Assembly: GCA_003665825.1 (NCBI GenBank)
Contig: QPFY01000006.1
Coordinates: 372,001 to 436,000, forward strand
Direction of reading: 5' to 3'
Length of the DNA stretch: 64,000 nt
From: Microbotryum silenes-acaulis
Taxonomy: Eukaryota > Basidiomycota > Microbotryomycetes > Microbotryales > Microbotryaceae
A program made the position numbers and the translations under genes. Below the pieces are notes generated by a model. It was not told the DNA's origin, made no database searches, and saw only the letters and a list, made by a program, of their open reading frames with translations. Positions 33,701 to 45,408 of this stretch are shown here, in pieces (position 1 is the stretch's first letter; every line of letters starts with the position of its first letter).

Positions 33701-35248
33701 CTGCGAACTTGCGCAACCACGAATGCCGCATCACGTCTTCGATCGTGCATCGCTTGATCGGGTCGGGCACGAGCATCAACAACAACAACTCGCGCGGCTC
33801 GGCCGTAATCCACTCGGGAAACGTCAAGGGCGTGTTGATGATGTACTTGTAGAGCAAGTTGATGTTGTCGCCCTCGGGGTTGGTCGGATCGTCATCATAT
33901 GGCAAGTAGCCAGCGAGCATGGCGTACAGAATCACACCGCATGACCAAACGTCCACCGCCGTACCGACGTATTTCCCTTCCTGCACGACGAGTTCCGGGG
34001 CAGCGTAGCAAGGCGATCCGCACGACGTCGCCATCAGATCTCGACCCGCATCCTCGAAGCGATTTGCAAAGCCGAAATCGGTGATCTGAACGTTGCGATT
34101 TCGATCAAGGAGCAAGTTCTCGAGTTTGAGATCCCGATGAACGATACCCTTAGCGTGCAAGTACCCGACACCGGAGATGAGTTGTGCGAACAATCGCGAC
34201 GCGTCGCGTTCTTTGAGGTATCGATGCGCGAGGATGTGGTCGAACAATTCTCCACCTGATGCGTATTCGAGAACAATACCAATGTACTTGTCCGTTTCGA
34301 TGACGTCGTACAAGCGCACAATGTTGGGATGTCGCACAGCCTGAAGCGGATAGCAAGAAGAGAAAAGAAATGGGTTTGTCAGTCAACCTCACGTGGCCTT
34401 CGTTCGCCCCACCTCAAAAAGTGATGACCCACCTTGAGCACCTCAATCTCCCTCCTGACTTTCTCACCTCGCTGCGCCGTGTCGACATTCCCCCTTTTGA
34501 TCAACTTGATCGCGACGTCCTCACCCCATCGCTCAGAATGCACGCCAAGCTTGACTTTACCGAACTCGCCCTCGCCAAGCGTCTGGAGGAGGATGTAAGG
34601 CCCAAAAAAGATCTTTTGTCTTGGCATTGGGTGAGGGGTGTACAGTTGTGGGTAAGGGCCGAGGGAAGCGGCGGTGTTGGTCGTCGAGGTTGGCAGGTAG
34701 CCGACCGATTGGCGAACACGTTGCGCACTCGCGGGCGGTGGCGCGGCCCCGCCCGACGTGCCAGACGAGTTCGCACCACCGCCGATGAAAGGTGCACTCG
34801 GGGAGGATACGGGAGCGGCAACGGACATGGGGCGTTGTCCATGGTATTGGTGGTGCGAAGGCTGAGGGGGAGGGAGCAATTCTTGCACTTGCGAGTTGCG
34901 CCGGGAGGAAGACGAGGTGGTATCCGACGACGGGACCGTCGGTGAAGGCGAGGGACTACTACCGGGCTGCCGCCGGTTATTAGGATTGAAAGGCGGAATG
35001 ACGAGACTCGCATCAATCGAGACCGGCCGTCGGGCAGCAGCAGACCCGCCATTGCCCGGCGGGGGCGACGGGTAGCGTGTCGCGGCCTCCTCTCGTTGTC
35101 GCGTCGCATTCGCGGTTGATTCTCGCTTGCTCCGTCGACGCTCCTCGTTCGGGTGACCCGAGGGATCGGGCGACGATTGGGCATCCGAATAGATCTCGGG
35201 AGAGGAAGGCGAAGGCGAGAAGGGGTACGCGGCCGAGGGGGTCGTCAT
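30757..35248 (-). CDS. Kin4/Ppk1-like CAMKL protein kinase with C-terminal KA1-like domain
   Basis: Three exons, 34433-35248, 32765-34340 and 30757-32693 (introns 92 and 71 nt), encode 1442 residues. A disordered N-terminus precedes the kinase domain, which begins [21 protein letters not shown]. It has the VAIKLIKR lysine, catalytic loop [17 protein letters not shown] in place of DFG-L, and the activation segment [15 protein letters not shown] typical of Kin4/Frk1/Ppk1-9. A Gln-rich coiled stretch (QQQ runs near 33550) follows, then a long Ser/Thr/Pro region, then a KA1-like module with [17 protein letters not shown] and [19 protein letters not shown] at the end. Kin4 acts in the yeast spindle-position checkpoint; this role is inferred. 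Confidence 0.88.
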
Positions 35249-36796
35249 CGCGACAAGTTACACGTTTTGGGCAGAGGGAGGGGAGGGATCGAGAATCTGA
35301 CCGGAAATGGAACCACGAGAGTGCACAAGATGGCCAAAGTAGGAACGGGGTCAGCGGAATGAACTCGATCCGCGATGTTCCATCGTCCGTATCAATTTGG
35401 GGATCGGCTGTCTCTTCTTCTTGCAGATCCGTCGTCGCGTGCGGCTTAGGAGGTGGTGCGCCATCGCGCCCCCCTGATCGTTTCAAGCGAGGCGACAAAG
35501 ACAAAGCGATCGCCTGACTTGGCAAGGCGTTCCTGTCTCGCTGACGATCCAGATTGGATCGAAACCCAAACCACAGTCGGGGGTAGGATGTTCCTACTGT
35601 GTGGCTCCTCTGGGTAGAACCACGTCGCCAATCGCAACAGCCAGGAGGCTCCCACGGCACCGCGAGATGAGGATGCCCAGTCCGCCCCACGCGCGAAATG
35701 AAAGCGATGAAGCGAACCCAGCTCACCTGTATCTGAGCTCGTTTATAACTTGGTCGCAAGTACCGTAGTCGGATAGATGGGGTGAATGCAATCTAAAGTA
35801 GTCTATGTATCGAATGAGAGTGTCGAGTCGGGCCAAGACGCGTTGTAGTCGATGGCAGCGACGTGTTTGCGTCGGGCTGGAGGGTTACCGCGAAACGAGT
35901 CTGAGACACACGAAGCGTGAGCGGTGCGGAGGTCGACGAGGGTTTGAGGTTGTGGAAACGAGTGACGAAACGCGTGGGTGTGGGATCCAAGATCGTCCGA
36001 TTTGGATGGACAGGACGCGGGGGAAAGGGGACAATGGCCGTCGACAAGGTGCGAAGCGGGAGGGGGTTTGTTTTAATTAGGGACGACGACGACGACGAGT
36101 AGTTGACGACGCGCACGTTTGCGAGCAGTGTTCCACAGCGAGAGAGAGAGGCGTAGCAGAATAGACAAGGGTCAGCAAAGGATAGGAGCACCAAGTGTCG
36201 AGTCTTTTGCTTTTGACTGACCGTTGCCTAGTGCGACTGTGTGTTGCGCGTCGCAAGTCACGCAGACCAGCAGAGACGACGTATGCCGAAACACACACGC
36301 GGGAGAGCCGGTGGTCGGTGCAGCGAGAGCGCGCGCAGGCAAAGGCAGGCTGCAGACGCTCGTGGCGCTGTGGTGGTGGTGGGACGACGGCGGGCTCAGA
36401 AATTGACGCGACGCGATGCGCTCGCTCGGTCCAGCACGAGACAGTCGAGGTGTTGGCACAGCGCGAGTTCGTCCACCAACAAGCGGGCTGGTCGATCCAA
36501 GAGTCACTCTAACGCGTCACCGAATCCAAGTTGGTGCAGCACGACGCGACGGCCAAAGGGGGAACGTGTGGCTGCCAACTCGATCGAGACAAAAGCAAAG
36601 AGCGCTTTCATTTTAGGCGTACACCGCCCGCAGGCTGCGATGGGTGGGCCGCCCCCCTGGGGGTGGCGCGCATGCGCTTAGAGTGGAGTAGGCGAGAGAA
36701 ATGCCTGTTCGCTTCTGCACCTTATTCGTTTCGTTCGAACGGCAGTGCTTATTGCCTCTACACTCGCGAAACTTTTCGACCCTATTGTTACCGGCA
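35249..36796. other. upstream region of the kinase gene, left flank of the retroelement
   Basis: About 1.5 kb with no supported gene. Open frames are GC-rich shadows. A (GAC)n run lies at about 36082-36098. The left boundary of the tyrosine-recombinase element is somewhere in the last few hundred bases, but I could not find a terminal repeat. Confidence 0.5.
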
Positions 36797-38401
36797 ATGA
36801 CGACTGTTTGGACCTCAACCAACGACCATGCCGCGCTCTCGTCTACAGAGTCGCCGGCGGCGACTATCGGTGGCGCCGCGGGCGTGCACGTGGCCCCGCT
36901 ATTGCCCCCGATGCAACTTTCCGGCGCCCTAGACACGACGGCGGGTACCACTTACGATGGCGCCTTGTTCGGCATCTCTGCCGAAACGATCAAGTGGGCG
37001 AAGGATCGCAAGGATCCTCCGATGTCGTGTCTGTCACGACACCAAAAAGTCAAGTGAGTCTGCATTATGGTGTGGGTTTCAAGGCGCGGATGGAGGCGGG
37101 TCTGGTCTTCGACGGCTGCCTGCCGCGCACGCAAAGGCAGGACGCGCGCTACTCTTACGTGCTCCTCATAAAGGAGGCGGTCGACCCGATGACGGCCTCG
37201 ATCATCGTCGGAGGCGCACTGTCGCCTTCGGAGATGTTTGACCGCCACTTCGAGTCCGTTGCGATGCGGACCTGTGACTCGAACTGGTACATGCGGACTT
37301 GACGGTTCGTTCTTTGTGGTGGTCGGCATTCAAGGTCTCGAAGACAAAGGTTTTCGGACCCTTCGACCAGTCGATCATGGCTCAGGTCTCGGCTGCCCTC
37401 AACGTGCCCGCCATGAAGTGGGCTGAGCTCGCGGCCGAGCACCAGTCATCGTGGGCCCGGGCGATGGAGCGCCCGGTGGACGATCTCATCGAGGCGCGTG
37501 GCCGCATTCAAGCCATGGAGGAGGCAACGCTGGGGGGCGAGGATAGGAAGCCGATTTTTCCTCTCCCCAAACCTGTAGTGGTTGCGCCTGCAGTGGTAGT
37601 CGTAACTTCGGTGGTTCCGCTCAGCGCTGTGCCGCGGGCGGTTTCTGAGGTCGTTACCTCTCAGGCATCACGTCGAGTGCCTCCGTTCTCTGGTTCAGGG
37701 GTCGAATCCCCCACCGTTCGCGCTTCCTCATGTACGCACCCTACGATTCGAACCGCTTTCTGTGGCCCTTTCTGAGGTCGCTACCTCTCAGGCATCGCGT
37801 CGCGGGCCTCCGTTTTCTGGTTCAGGGGTCGAATCCCCCACCGCTCGCGCTTTCTCACGTCCGCGTACGTGTAGATGCCCGGTCCCGATGGACCGGCTGG
37901 GCGTTGCCCCTTCCTGCGCAGCCGAGGGCTGACGTGCTGGATTTCACTTTCCAGACCCTACGATTCGAATCGCGTTCTGTGGCCCTTTCTGAGGTCGTTA
38001 CCTCTCAGGCATCGCGTCGCGCGCCTTCGTTCTCTGGTTCAGAGGTCGAATCCCCCACCGTTCGCGCTTCCTCACGTCCGCACCCGCTAAGCGCTGCTCC
38101 GGCGGACCCTCCGAGCATTACCGAACTGCCCATCCACGGGGTGGGCAGGGCTCCACTCGAACCTGTCGCGGCCGGCAGCAAAGGAGACGTCCCGTTCGTG
38201 TCTTCAATGCCCGCGCCGGGCTCGTCGCCAGCGCCCGAAACTTCCGCTCGCATGCGAATCATGGCTCGCGAAGTCGACTCGTTCCGTAATGCGATGTACA
38301 AGATTCTTACGCCGCTCGATGCTGGTGCGTTCGAAGCCAACATTAAGGCACTCGCAAAGGTCGCGCACGTCGCGCCGTATCTGGCCGCTATACCGAAGTA
38401 G
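36797..38401 (+). pseudogene. gag-like region of the retroelement, frameshifted
   Basis: Coding potential moves between frames: 36797-37057, then a segment to 37302 with SLHYGVGFKARMEAG and MFDRHFESVAMRTCDSNWYM, then 37299-37775 with FGPFDQSIMAQVSAALNV, then 37730-38401, which runs into the reverse transcriptase frame. A possible intron donor GTGAGT sits at 37054. Three copies of a segment of about 100 bp at 37644, 37771 and 37988 fall in three different frames. The gag identity is by position only. Confidence 0.55.
37644..38085 (+). repeat. three imperfect direct repeats, about 100 bp each
   Basis: Copies begin with TCTGAGGTCG at 37644, 37771 and 37988 and extend through TCGAATCCCCCACCG. 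Spacings are 127 and 217 bp, so successive copies are out of frame with each other. Copies 2 and 3 share further upstream sequence (ACCCTACGATTCGAA). Confidence 0.9.
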
Positions 38402-40067
38402 ATCCGAGAGGGCTTTGATTTCGGCATCAAGGACCCTCCGTCGGAGCGTCACATCGCGAAGAACGCACCGCTCACCGAGAAGCAACAACTGGTCATGGAC
38501 GGCGAGATGGAGCGCTTGCTCGATCTCGGGTACATCGCGGGGCCGTACGACAAGGACGAGCTCGAGGCCGCGGTCGGTCCTTTCCGCACGAATCCGATCA
38601 GCTATGTGCCGAAGTCAGTAGCGCCCGGAATGCCGCCGAAGTGGAGATAGATCGAAAATCTGTCTTACCCCACGGCGAAGCCGATCGATCGAACCACAGA
38701 CCCTGACGAAGCGAATCATCCGTCGACGAGCGGGCATGGACCGTCGCAACGGAGTGGTTCGTCTAGCCGTCCGAAACTCGTTTCCATAAACGACGACCTG
38801 AAGTCTGCGGATTCTCCTTGCCGTTGGATGACCTTGCCCATGTTGTACCGCAAGTTTCGCGAGCTTCCCTCGACGGCGGAAGTCTGCGGTTGGGATTTCG
38901 CCGATGCGTTCTACCAACTCCCTTTGCGATGGGACCAGCGATCGAGCATGTGCATCTTGTGGCGCGGCCTCATCTTCGTACGACGAGTCCCATGCTTCGG
39001 TGGCAGGACCACTCCCGGTGTCTTTGGGAACGTCGCGGACCTGACCCAAGACTTGGTCGAATGGAAGTTCCCCGGCGTGTCAATCTTCAAGATGGTTGAC
39101 GATGTTTGCGGGGTCCCAACGTCGGATGCCATATCGCAAGAAGCCATTCTTCATTTCGTACGATCCCTCGGCTGGCGCCTCGCGGAGCAGAAAGGCTTCA
39201 CGTGGACGCGTCAATTTGTCCACGTCGAGATTGACTGGAATTTGGATCTAATGACTGCGACGGTCACCGATCAGAAGCGGATGCGCTACATTGACAGGAT
39301 CGACGCCTTGCTGAAAGGTAGCCACGCCGATCAGAAGGAATGCTCGGAAGTCGAGTCGGTCACTGGGTCGTTGGGGTATGTCGCCTACATCCTCCCTGCA
39401 TTACGGACCCATCTCAACTGTCTATACAGGCAGTGTATCGCATACGGGGACCGGAAGGCGGTTTCGCGGGCGCGTCTGGACCGTCGCACGTACGATCAAC
39501 TCGAATACTGGAGAAGGTTCCTCTCGTCGGAAGGCCCATTCTCCACGTCGTTCGAGGCCCTCCCGATCCCATCGAAGCTTGCGTTAGCGTTGGATGCCTG
39601 TATGCACGGACTAGGCATCGTCATCAACGGATACTCCGCGTACTTCGCTCTCCCCGAGGGGTGGACGGATCTGCCACCGCCTCGACACTCGGTCTCTATC
39701 ACGAACGCGGAGGCGTGGGCGGTCGAGGCGCTGGCCGAGGCAGCGTTATGAATGTGACGATAAACATTTCGTTCTCCAATGTGACAACACCGGGGTTGTG
39801 CTTGGATGGAGGAAAGGGCATTCGATGAATCCCTTGTTGAACTTGTCGCTTTCAAACCTGCGCAGCCTTGAGGAAACTCGAGGTGTGAAGTGGTCGATTG
39901 AATACATCAACACGAAGGTGAACCCCGCGGAAGTCGTGTCCCGGCAGCCAGACCGCCCGCGGCAGTACGAACCGTTCCCGTTGATGATCGCGCACCCACT
40001 GTCGAAGTTTCCGGCGGGGCGCGAGTTGCTGCGGGCGGCGGGAGAGCCCCTGTGGGCGATAGGCTGA
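38402..40067 (+). pseudogene. reverse transcriptase-RNase H of the retroelement, interrupted
   Basis: The RT frame continues from the gag-like frame through TAG at 38399-38401 and TAG at 38648-38650, both inside conserved sequence (IREGFDFG; KWR before IENLSYP). RT motifs include WDFADAFYQLPL and the active site MVDDV. The RNase H part starts LALALDACMHGLG. A one-base shift at about 39750 moves the frame; then LQCDNTGVVLGWRKG and VNPAEVVSRQ complete the RNase H. Stop at 40067. Confidence 0.82.
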
Positions 40068-40354
40068 GATATCTGACTCCCTTCGTGGAAGGTGGAGCTT
40101 TGTTCGCACAGAGTTGCGTATCCCTGTGTCTGCGAGGTCGTGTACCTTTTGTTTGTTGGTGAGGTCGAACCCTCTTGCGTCCTGTTTTGTCAATGTCACG
40201 CTGTCATGACTCAGAGCCGCGCTCTTGTGCCTCGGTTGCGACTTTGCGGTTGTCCGGTACTGTCCCGTCTCCGCCGCGAGAGCGTGATCGCGGGCGCGTG
40301 CTTGGCACGTTCGGCCTCCCCCCACCCGCGTCGCACGCCGTCTCGAAAATACAG

Positions 40355-41811
40355 ATGTCTTTCGAGGATTCACGAGCCGCGTGGAGGCTTCGTCAACGAG
40401 CCGTTCCGTACCCGACGATGCCGACGATGGCTGTGAGGGAGCGCGCCTTCAAGTCAGGAAGAGCGCTTACTGGTCGGGCCGACGCGTCGAGTTCGGCGCT
40501 GCGCGATGGAGCACCGGCTGCGGCGCCACCTCCGACTGTGAAACTGGATCGTAGCCCAGGGGCTTGTTGGGATTCACGTCGACGTCAAATCCAAGATTGC
40601 CAATGTTGCGCAGTTCCCATTCGGGGGACATCGTCGTTTACCTACCTGAGGCAGACGGGAACGAGATGGCCCCGATGGCTTCATCCACGAATTGCACGCC
40701 GGAGGAGCGGCTGTGCGCCGCGTTCGCCAAGACGTATCGAGGTATCAACCGAATTTTCGTTCTCACACCGACGACTCCGGTCCAACGTCCGCTCCATGCG
40801 TGTGCATTGGCTGCGACGGAGCACGCGGTGATGGTTGCGGCAGGGCGAACGGCGGAGTTGAACGAGATGTACGCGATGTGCATTCTACGATACCTCGAGT
40901 ACTGTGACGACGAGTTGGTCGACCGGAGGGATCGATTCCCCGCACATCCTGACGTCGTCAGGCGATTTCTCACTCGAATCGCGTTGTCGGGAAATGGCGT
41001 CGGAGCCTATAGCGTCAGCCACTTTCGCCGATTCCGTACCGCCCTAGAATTTTGGCACACGACGCATGGGCTGCGTATGAACTACGATCCGAAGATGTGG
41101 ACGATGCAACTGGCTGCGGCTGCGGCCACAGCTCCAGCCCCCAAACCAGAGCGATTGGCAGCGACTTTGGACGACCTCAGGTGCCTGGCCGCGGGGATCG
41201 ATAAGTGCAGTCCGTTCGATACGGCCGTGTTTGCTGCAGCGTGTGCGGCGTTCTTCGCGATGGCGAGATTGGGCGAGTTTACGGCGGATTCGGCGGACGA
41301 AGAGTTCATAGCCGAACGGCATCTAGCGGTGGCCAATGCACGTCGAATCGATGCGACGAGCGAAGCTCCTCTCCGATACGAGTTGGACCTCCCGTTTGAC
41401 AAGGTGCGTCGGCGCGTCGGCCGCATGCTGATAGTCTCGGCGCGAGACGGCGAGCCCTTCTGCCCGGTCGGAGGCATCGATAAACATTTCCGCCTAAACG
41501 ACCCTCCACCAGGGCGGTTGTTCTCATATCGGGCGCGCGAAGGATGTCATCGACAACTGACCTCCTCGGCGTTCTCGCGACGAATCAAACACATTCTCGA
41601 GGCGAGCGGGAGGGCGGTCTTGAACAACCACTCCTTTAGGTCCGGTGGGGCCACGTTTTACCTTTGAGAAGGTGTACACACGGATCACATCCGAAACCTT
41701 GGCCGTTGGTCATCGAATGCCTTCGACAGGTATTGGCGGCAGCACAAGGAGATTGCGATCCAAGTGCTGAGCAAGGCTGGCAAGCTTGCACTCGATTCGG
41801 GTAGAGCCTGA
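40355..41811 (+). pseudogene. tyrosine recombinase of the retroelement, nonsense-interrupted
   Basis: An N-terminal stretch in one frame (ATG 40355, SFEDSRAAWRLRQ) shifts near 40560 to the main frame, which runs to TGA at 41665-41667 and then continues, still in frame, to a natural stop at 41809-41811. Catalytic elements: first arginine in MARLGEF, H-x-x-R in NNHSFRSGG, and after the TGA the GRWSS segment and nucleophile tyrosine in FDRYWR. The nonsense codon therefore removes the nucleophile. It is homologous to recombinases of DIRS/Crypton type; the neighbouring RT places it in a retroelement. Confidence 0.82.
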
Positions 41812-41861
41812 ATGCGTTGTAACGTAGGCATCTTTCGCTGCGTTTTGTTTGTTGTAAGTGT

Positions 41862-41937
41862 GGGGGGCGTGACCTATGGTACGCGTCCGGCGCCAGGGCG
41901 GGGGGCGTGACCTATGGTACGCATCCGGCGCCAGGGC
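41862..41937 (+). repeat. 38-bp direct tandem repeat, two copies
   Basis: Copies at 41862-41899 and 41900-41937 differ at one base (GCG versus GCA). Each contains the palindrome GGCGCC. It begins 50 bp after the recombinase stop, where split direct repeats of Ngaro-like elements would be expected. Confidence 0.9.
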
Positions 41938-41943
41938 GCCTGT

Positions 41944-42017
41944 CCGAACCGGGGGTTCGGGAATTGGGGTGTACGCATCATCCCAGGGTCTCGTCCAGGA
42001 AGATTAATCATCTTCCT
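41944..42017. other. two perfect inverted repeats at the retroelement right end
   Basis: CCGAACC (41944-41950) pairs with GGTTCGG (41954-41960) across three bases. AGGAAGAT (41997-42004) pairs with ATCTTCCT (42010-42017) across five bases. They could be terminal structures or chance. Confidence 0.6.
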
Positions 42018-43044
42018 CATCCCAACACAACCAAACACACCGAAAGATACACAAGGAAGGTCGCAAGGTCGCAATTCCCTTCCCGCGCTCGAGAACCCCA
42101 TTGGCATCCGATCGAGACATCGGAGGGGAAAAGCGTGAATGCTGTTTGGCGCGCGCTCAATGCCGAATTAGGATGGTTGGATGAATGCGCCGCCCAGAAT
42201 GCTTAATCTGCGTTCGGGTAGATTACCACTCCACCATACCTTTCCAGTCGAGGCACCAGCGGCCGGCCGGGGCCCCCACATGACCGATCGGTGGTCGGCA
42301 TTCGGCATGGACAAGTCACAGTCTCCCCTAAACAAAGCGCAAAGAGATATCATGGGCTCGGCACAGGAGCTCTTTGGGTCGGGCATCGGCACCGGCAGCG
42401 CCTGGCCTTGACTGCACCCCCTGTCTCGCTTCATGCGCCAAATCGTCTCAGACTCATCGGTCTATCGGATCGGAGAACGGCCATCGCGGAGGAGAGATGA
42501 AGACGGCTTGGATATTCTCGAGGCGTCTTTTTTGATCGAAACAATGATACGAGAAGTGAGTGTAAATAACCCATCGGGTATTGTCATGCGCGGGAAGATA
42601 TCGGGCAGCTGTTTTGGACTCGCACTCGGAGAACGTCGACCGTCCTTGACCACCCGCCGACGAGGAGGTGAGATCTCCGCGTGACCCCAACTTCGCTGTG
42701 TTCGATGGCATCGACAGTCAACTGAAAATAGCTCCACCCTAATCTTTCTCTTAAAGACAGCCCTTCCACCTATCTACACAAGCTTCGATGTACTACTAGC
42801 TGCTCCAAACGGACGGACGCCGCTGGGCTCGCTCCGATTGGGACCTGTGCGCCGGGTGTGTGCTGTGCTCGAGCCTTGGCGCTCCGTCCTCTTTCTTTCC
42901 TTTCTCTTCCCTGCACTCCCCTTCTCTTCCGCGATCGTGAATAAGCCGACGTCCAGATCTGGTCACTTTGTTGTACAGCCCAACTGTAGCCATTTCCCGG
43001 AACTCCGACCCCAGTTCCTCCTTGCTCCAGACTTCACAACGACG
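42018..43044. other. intergenic between retroelement and secreted-protein gene
   Basis: About 1 kb. No coding sequence is supported. It holds the right flank of the element and the promoter of the gene at 43045. Confidence 0.55.
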
Positions 43045-44625
43045 ATGGCGCCCCCACATGATGGCGCCACTTCGAGTTCGCGACGACGTCCCCATACTAG
43101 TCGAAACCTCCGCTCTTCCGCAGTTCATACCAAGACCTTGATGACGTTATTGGCGATCTCTTCAACCTTGATGGTGCAAGCTCAGAACGCTGTCTACCCT
43201 CAACCTACGGATATCGCGGGCAGTGAGTACTAGTGCAGCCCGTACGATTTGAGAACCCGCCGCTCGGGGTTTCGTTCGCGATGCTCGGAATGCACTCTGG
43301 GAGCTGAGCTTCATCGAATCAGCTCGGCATCGTAGAGGGCGCTGTTCATAGGCATCCCACACATAAGTAGCGAATGAACAGACAAATAACTGACCTTTAC
43401 TTGTGTTCAATCCTCTACAGCTGGCCCCAAACCACCTGCCGTGAAAAGTCCGGCGAGTGGCACCTGGGCCACTCCAAGCGCGCCCGTGACGGATGGCAAT
43501 GGTGTTCATGTACCACCGGCTTCGGAAACCGGTCTCGGAAGACAAGCACACGTTCGAAGTGCAACGGATTTCTGCGTAAGTCGTGCCTCGCGGCTTTCCC
43601 TAGAGGGACCTGGAGATGAGACTCGGCAAGATTTTCTCCTGCTATTTGAACTGACGTTTGCTCGCTTGCCCTACGTGACCACAGCTGTTCATGCCCCCAG
43701 ACCCAGTCACCGAGAACCTCGTCGACGCCGAAGCAGATGCCGTAGCCTACTGTTTCAACGCCGTCAACGGTACGCGCCCCATGCCCGACGGCTTCGTGCA
43801 AACGGCCCATTTCCGAAAAACGGCCGACTATGTCCAAGTCAGCGGCACGTACGATTGGCGCAAGATGAATCTCAACCCTTACGACTGTGGAGGTGAATAC
43901 GACAACCACGGTCCATCAGGCACAGGGAACCCCGTTGGAGCAGCGATCGATGGCGGACAGGACTTCTTCCAGTTCCTCGGATCGTGCGATACGGTCGGGG
44001 TAGGACAGTTCGTCATTCGGTCTTGCTTCGGATCAAGGTCGTATCCATATTGTAGGAATACGTTTGATCTGATGGGGTCGCTGTGGGTCGCTCCCGGGGA
44101 TTATCGAGAACCTGGGTTCACGTCGTGTTCGGCCGATTCGGATCTACCCGTTGGGGTTTACAATTCGTCGTACACGTTTGCGCAAGGTGATCCGTACACT
44201 CCTCCGGCCGTGACCGCGCCTTCTTCATCTATGGTGAGTAACACGGAAACCACCTCCTAGGGCGCGAAGGTGCGAGCTGACATATCTTGCGCGCCACTCC
44301 GAAAACCCATCAGTGCTCAACCACCGCCTCCCCCTCCGCCTCAGGAGTGACCTACCCTTGGGCCCAATTCGGCTACCAACAAGCCATTTCTGGCGGTGCA
44401 GCATCGCCAACCGCCACTGGATCCGCTTCTGCTACGACAGAAAGTGTTGCGGTGGCTTCATCGACGATCACTTCCGCACCGACCGTGTCCGCAGCGGCTT
44501 CGACTACGACCCGACCTGCGGTTGCTACGACGACGAGCAGTACGAGCGGTGCGAGGCATCTAGTAGCTGCTGGATCAGCACTGGGAATGGTGTTCTTATC
44601 GATTGTGATGGCGTTCTTGGCTTGA
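43045..44625 (+). CDS. secreted GPI-type protein, macrofage-activating-glycoprotein-like family
   Basis: Exons 43045-43226, 43421-43575, 43701-44233 and 44314-44625 give 393 residues. An N-terminal signal (TLMTLLAISSTLMVQAQ) may be used from ATG 43045 or 43141. The body is Cys-rich with WPQTTCREK, then GGEYDNHGPSGTGNPVG, then FLGSCDTVGVGQFVIRSCF, resembling a fungal secreted family annotated as macrofage activating glycoprotein; function is not established. The C-terminus is Ser/Thr/Ala-rich and ends in a hydrophobic GPI-attachment signal. The first junction is uncertain: phase requires donor GTACTA at 43227 rather than the better GTGAGT at 43223. The exon 2/3 junction (acceptor CCCCCAG at 43700) is phase-consistent. 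Confidence 0.7.
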
Positions 44626-45408
44626 CTTGTTTGTGTACTTTGAATCGGCGGACTCGTCTTCTTAACTTGGAGGCCCTGTTTGTCAATCTCGAGTCGAAGA
44701 TCGACAGCACACACATGCAATCTATGTTTCTGTATGCAGCCTGAGATATCACAACATCACCAATAATTCGCACCCGGGATTTATCAGATGGATCCTCTGC
44801 GGTGCTGATGCCCGTGTCTGCTCCCACTCGATACCGCCAATGTGAAGGCGGATCCTACCATGGGGGTAAGCGAGTTGGCTGCGACCCAGAGCTGAACGAG
44901 AACCCAGAGCCCTGCTCGCTCGTGGCCTCGGTCGGTATGGCAAACTGGTCCTCACTTTTTGTGACTGGCGCATCATGGTCTATGCCAAGGAAATTCGAAG
45001 CCGCTCGGGCCTTCTCGTCGGCGCCGGCAGGAGCCCCTTGCTGAAGATCGGACCACTTCTGAACGGTTTCTCGACTTGTCGGGTTCCGAAGAACGGGTCG
45101 GGGCCCCACCGGTGGTCCCATGCTTCATTTCAAGCCCGAGCAATGAATTGTTCCCGTCACAAGAGCTCATGTCCCTCTTTCCTTCATACCTCCACATCAA
45201 CTCAATAACATATCTTGTCGTTTTTCTCTCCCCTCAATCTCGCTGGTTACGAGATCCTCTTCCCTTTTTCATTCGGTGTCCTCCATCGTCGTCTGGACGC
45301 GGGCCGGTCACGCGGCCACTTGAACGGAAATTCGAAGCTGGCCTTTGTTCATCACCTTAAAGACGACCCGTGCACGACTTCGAGTTTCCGTGTTTTTACA
45401 TACAGAAT
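44626..45408. other. intergenic region
   Basis: About 780 bp between two plus-strand genes. No gene supported. The last part (45200-45400) should contain the promoter of the AA14-like gene. Confidence 0.55.

Larger units (their letters stand above)
36797..42020 (+). mobile_element. decayed tyrosine-recombinase retrotransposon (DIRS/Ngaro-like)
   Basis: In order: gag-like fragments, reverse transcriptase, RNase H and a tyrosine recombinase, the diagnostic arrangement of the DIRS order. No adenine methyltransferase was seen, which favours Ngaro-like over DIRS1-like. Frameshifts and nonsense codons break every part. The right side has a 38-bp tandem repeat and two perfect hairpins after the recombinase. 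Element limits are approximate; no target duplication is expected for this class. Confidence 0.8.

Noticed and set aside
32163..34392. Plus-strand frames opposite the kinase gene
   Set aside because: Shadows of Ser/Thr/Pro-rich codons.
37820..37842. tRNA-like B-box sequence in the repeated segment
   Set aside because: The T-arm-like match has no D-arm, anticodon arm or acceptor stem around it, and the segment lies in a retroelement reading frame.
43441..43896. Alternative frame beginning SPASGTWATPSAP in the secreted-protein gene
   Set aside because: It follows from the stronger donor GTGAGT but lacks cysteines and conserved motifs and does not join the downstream exons.
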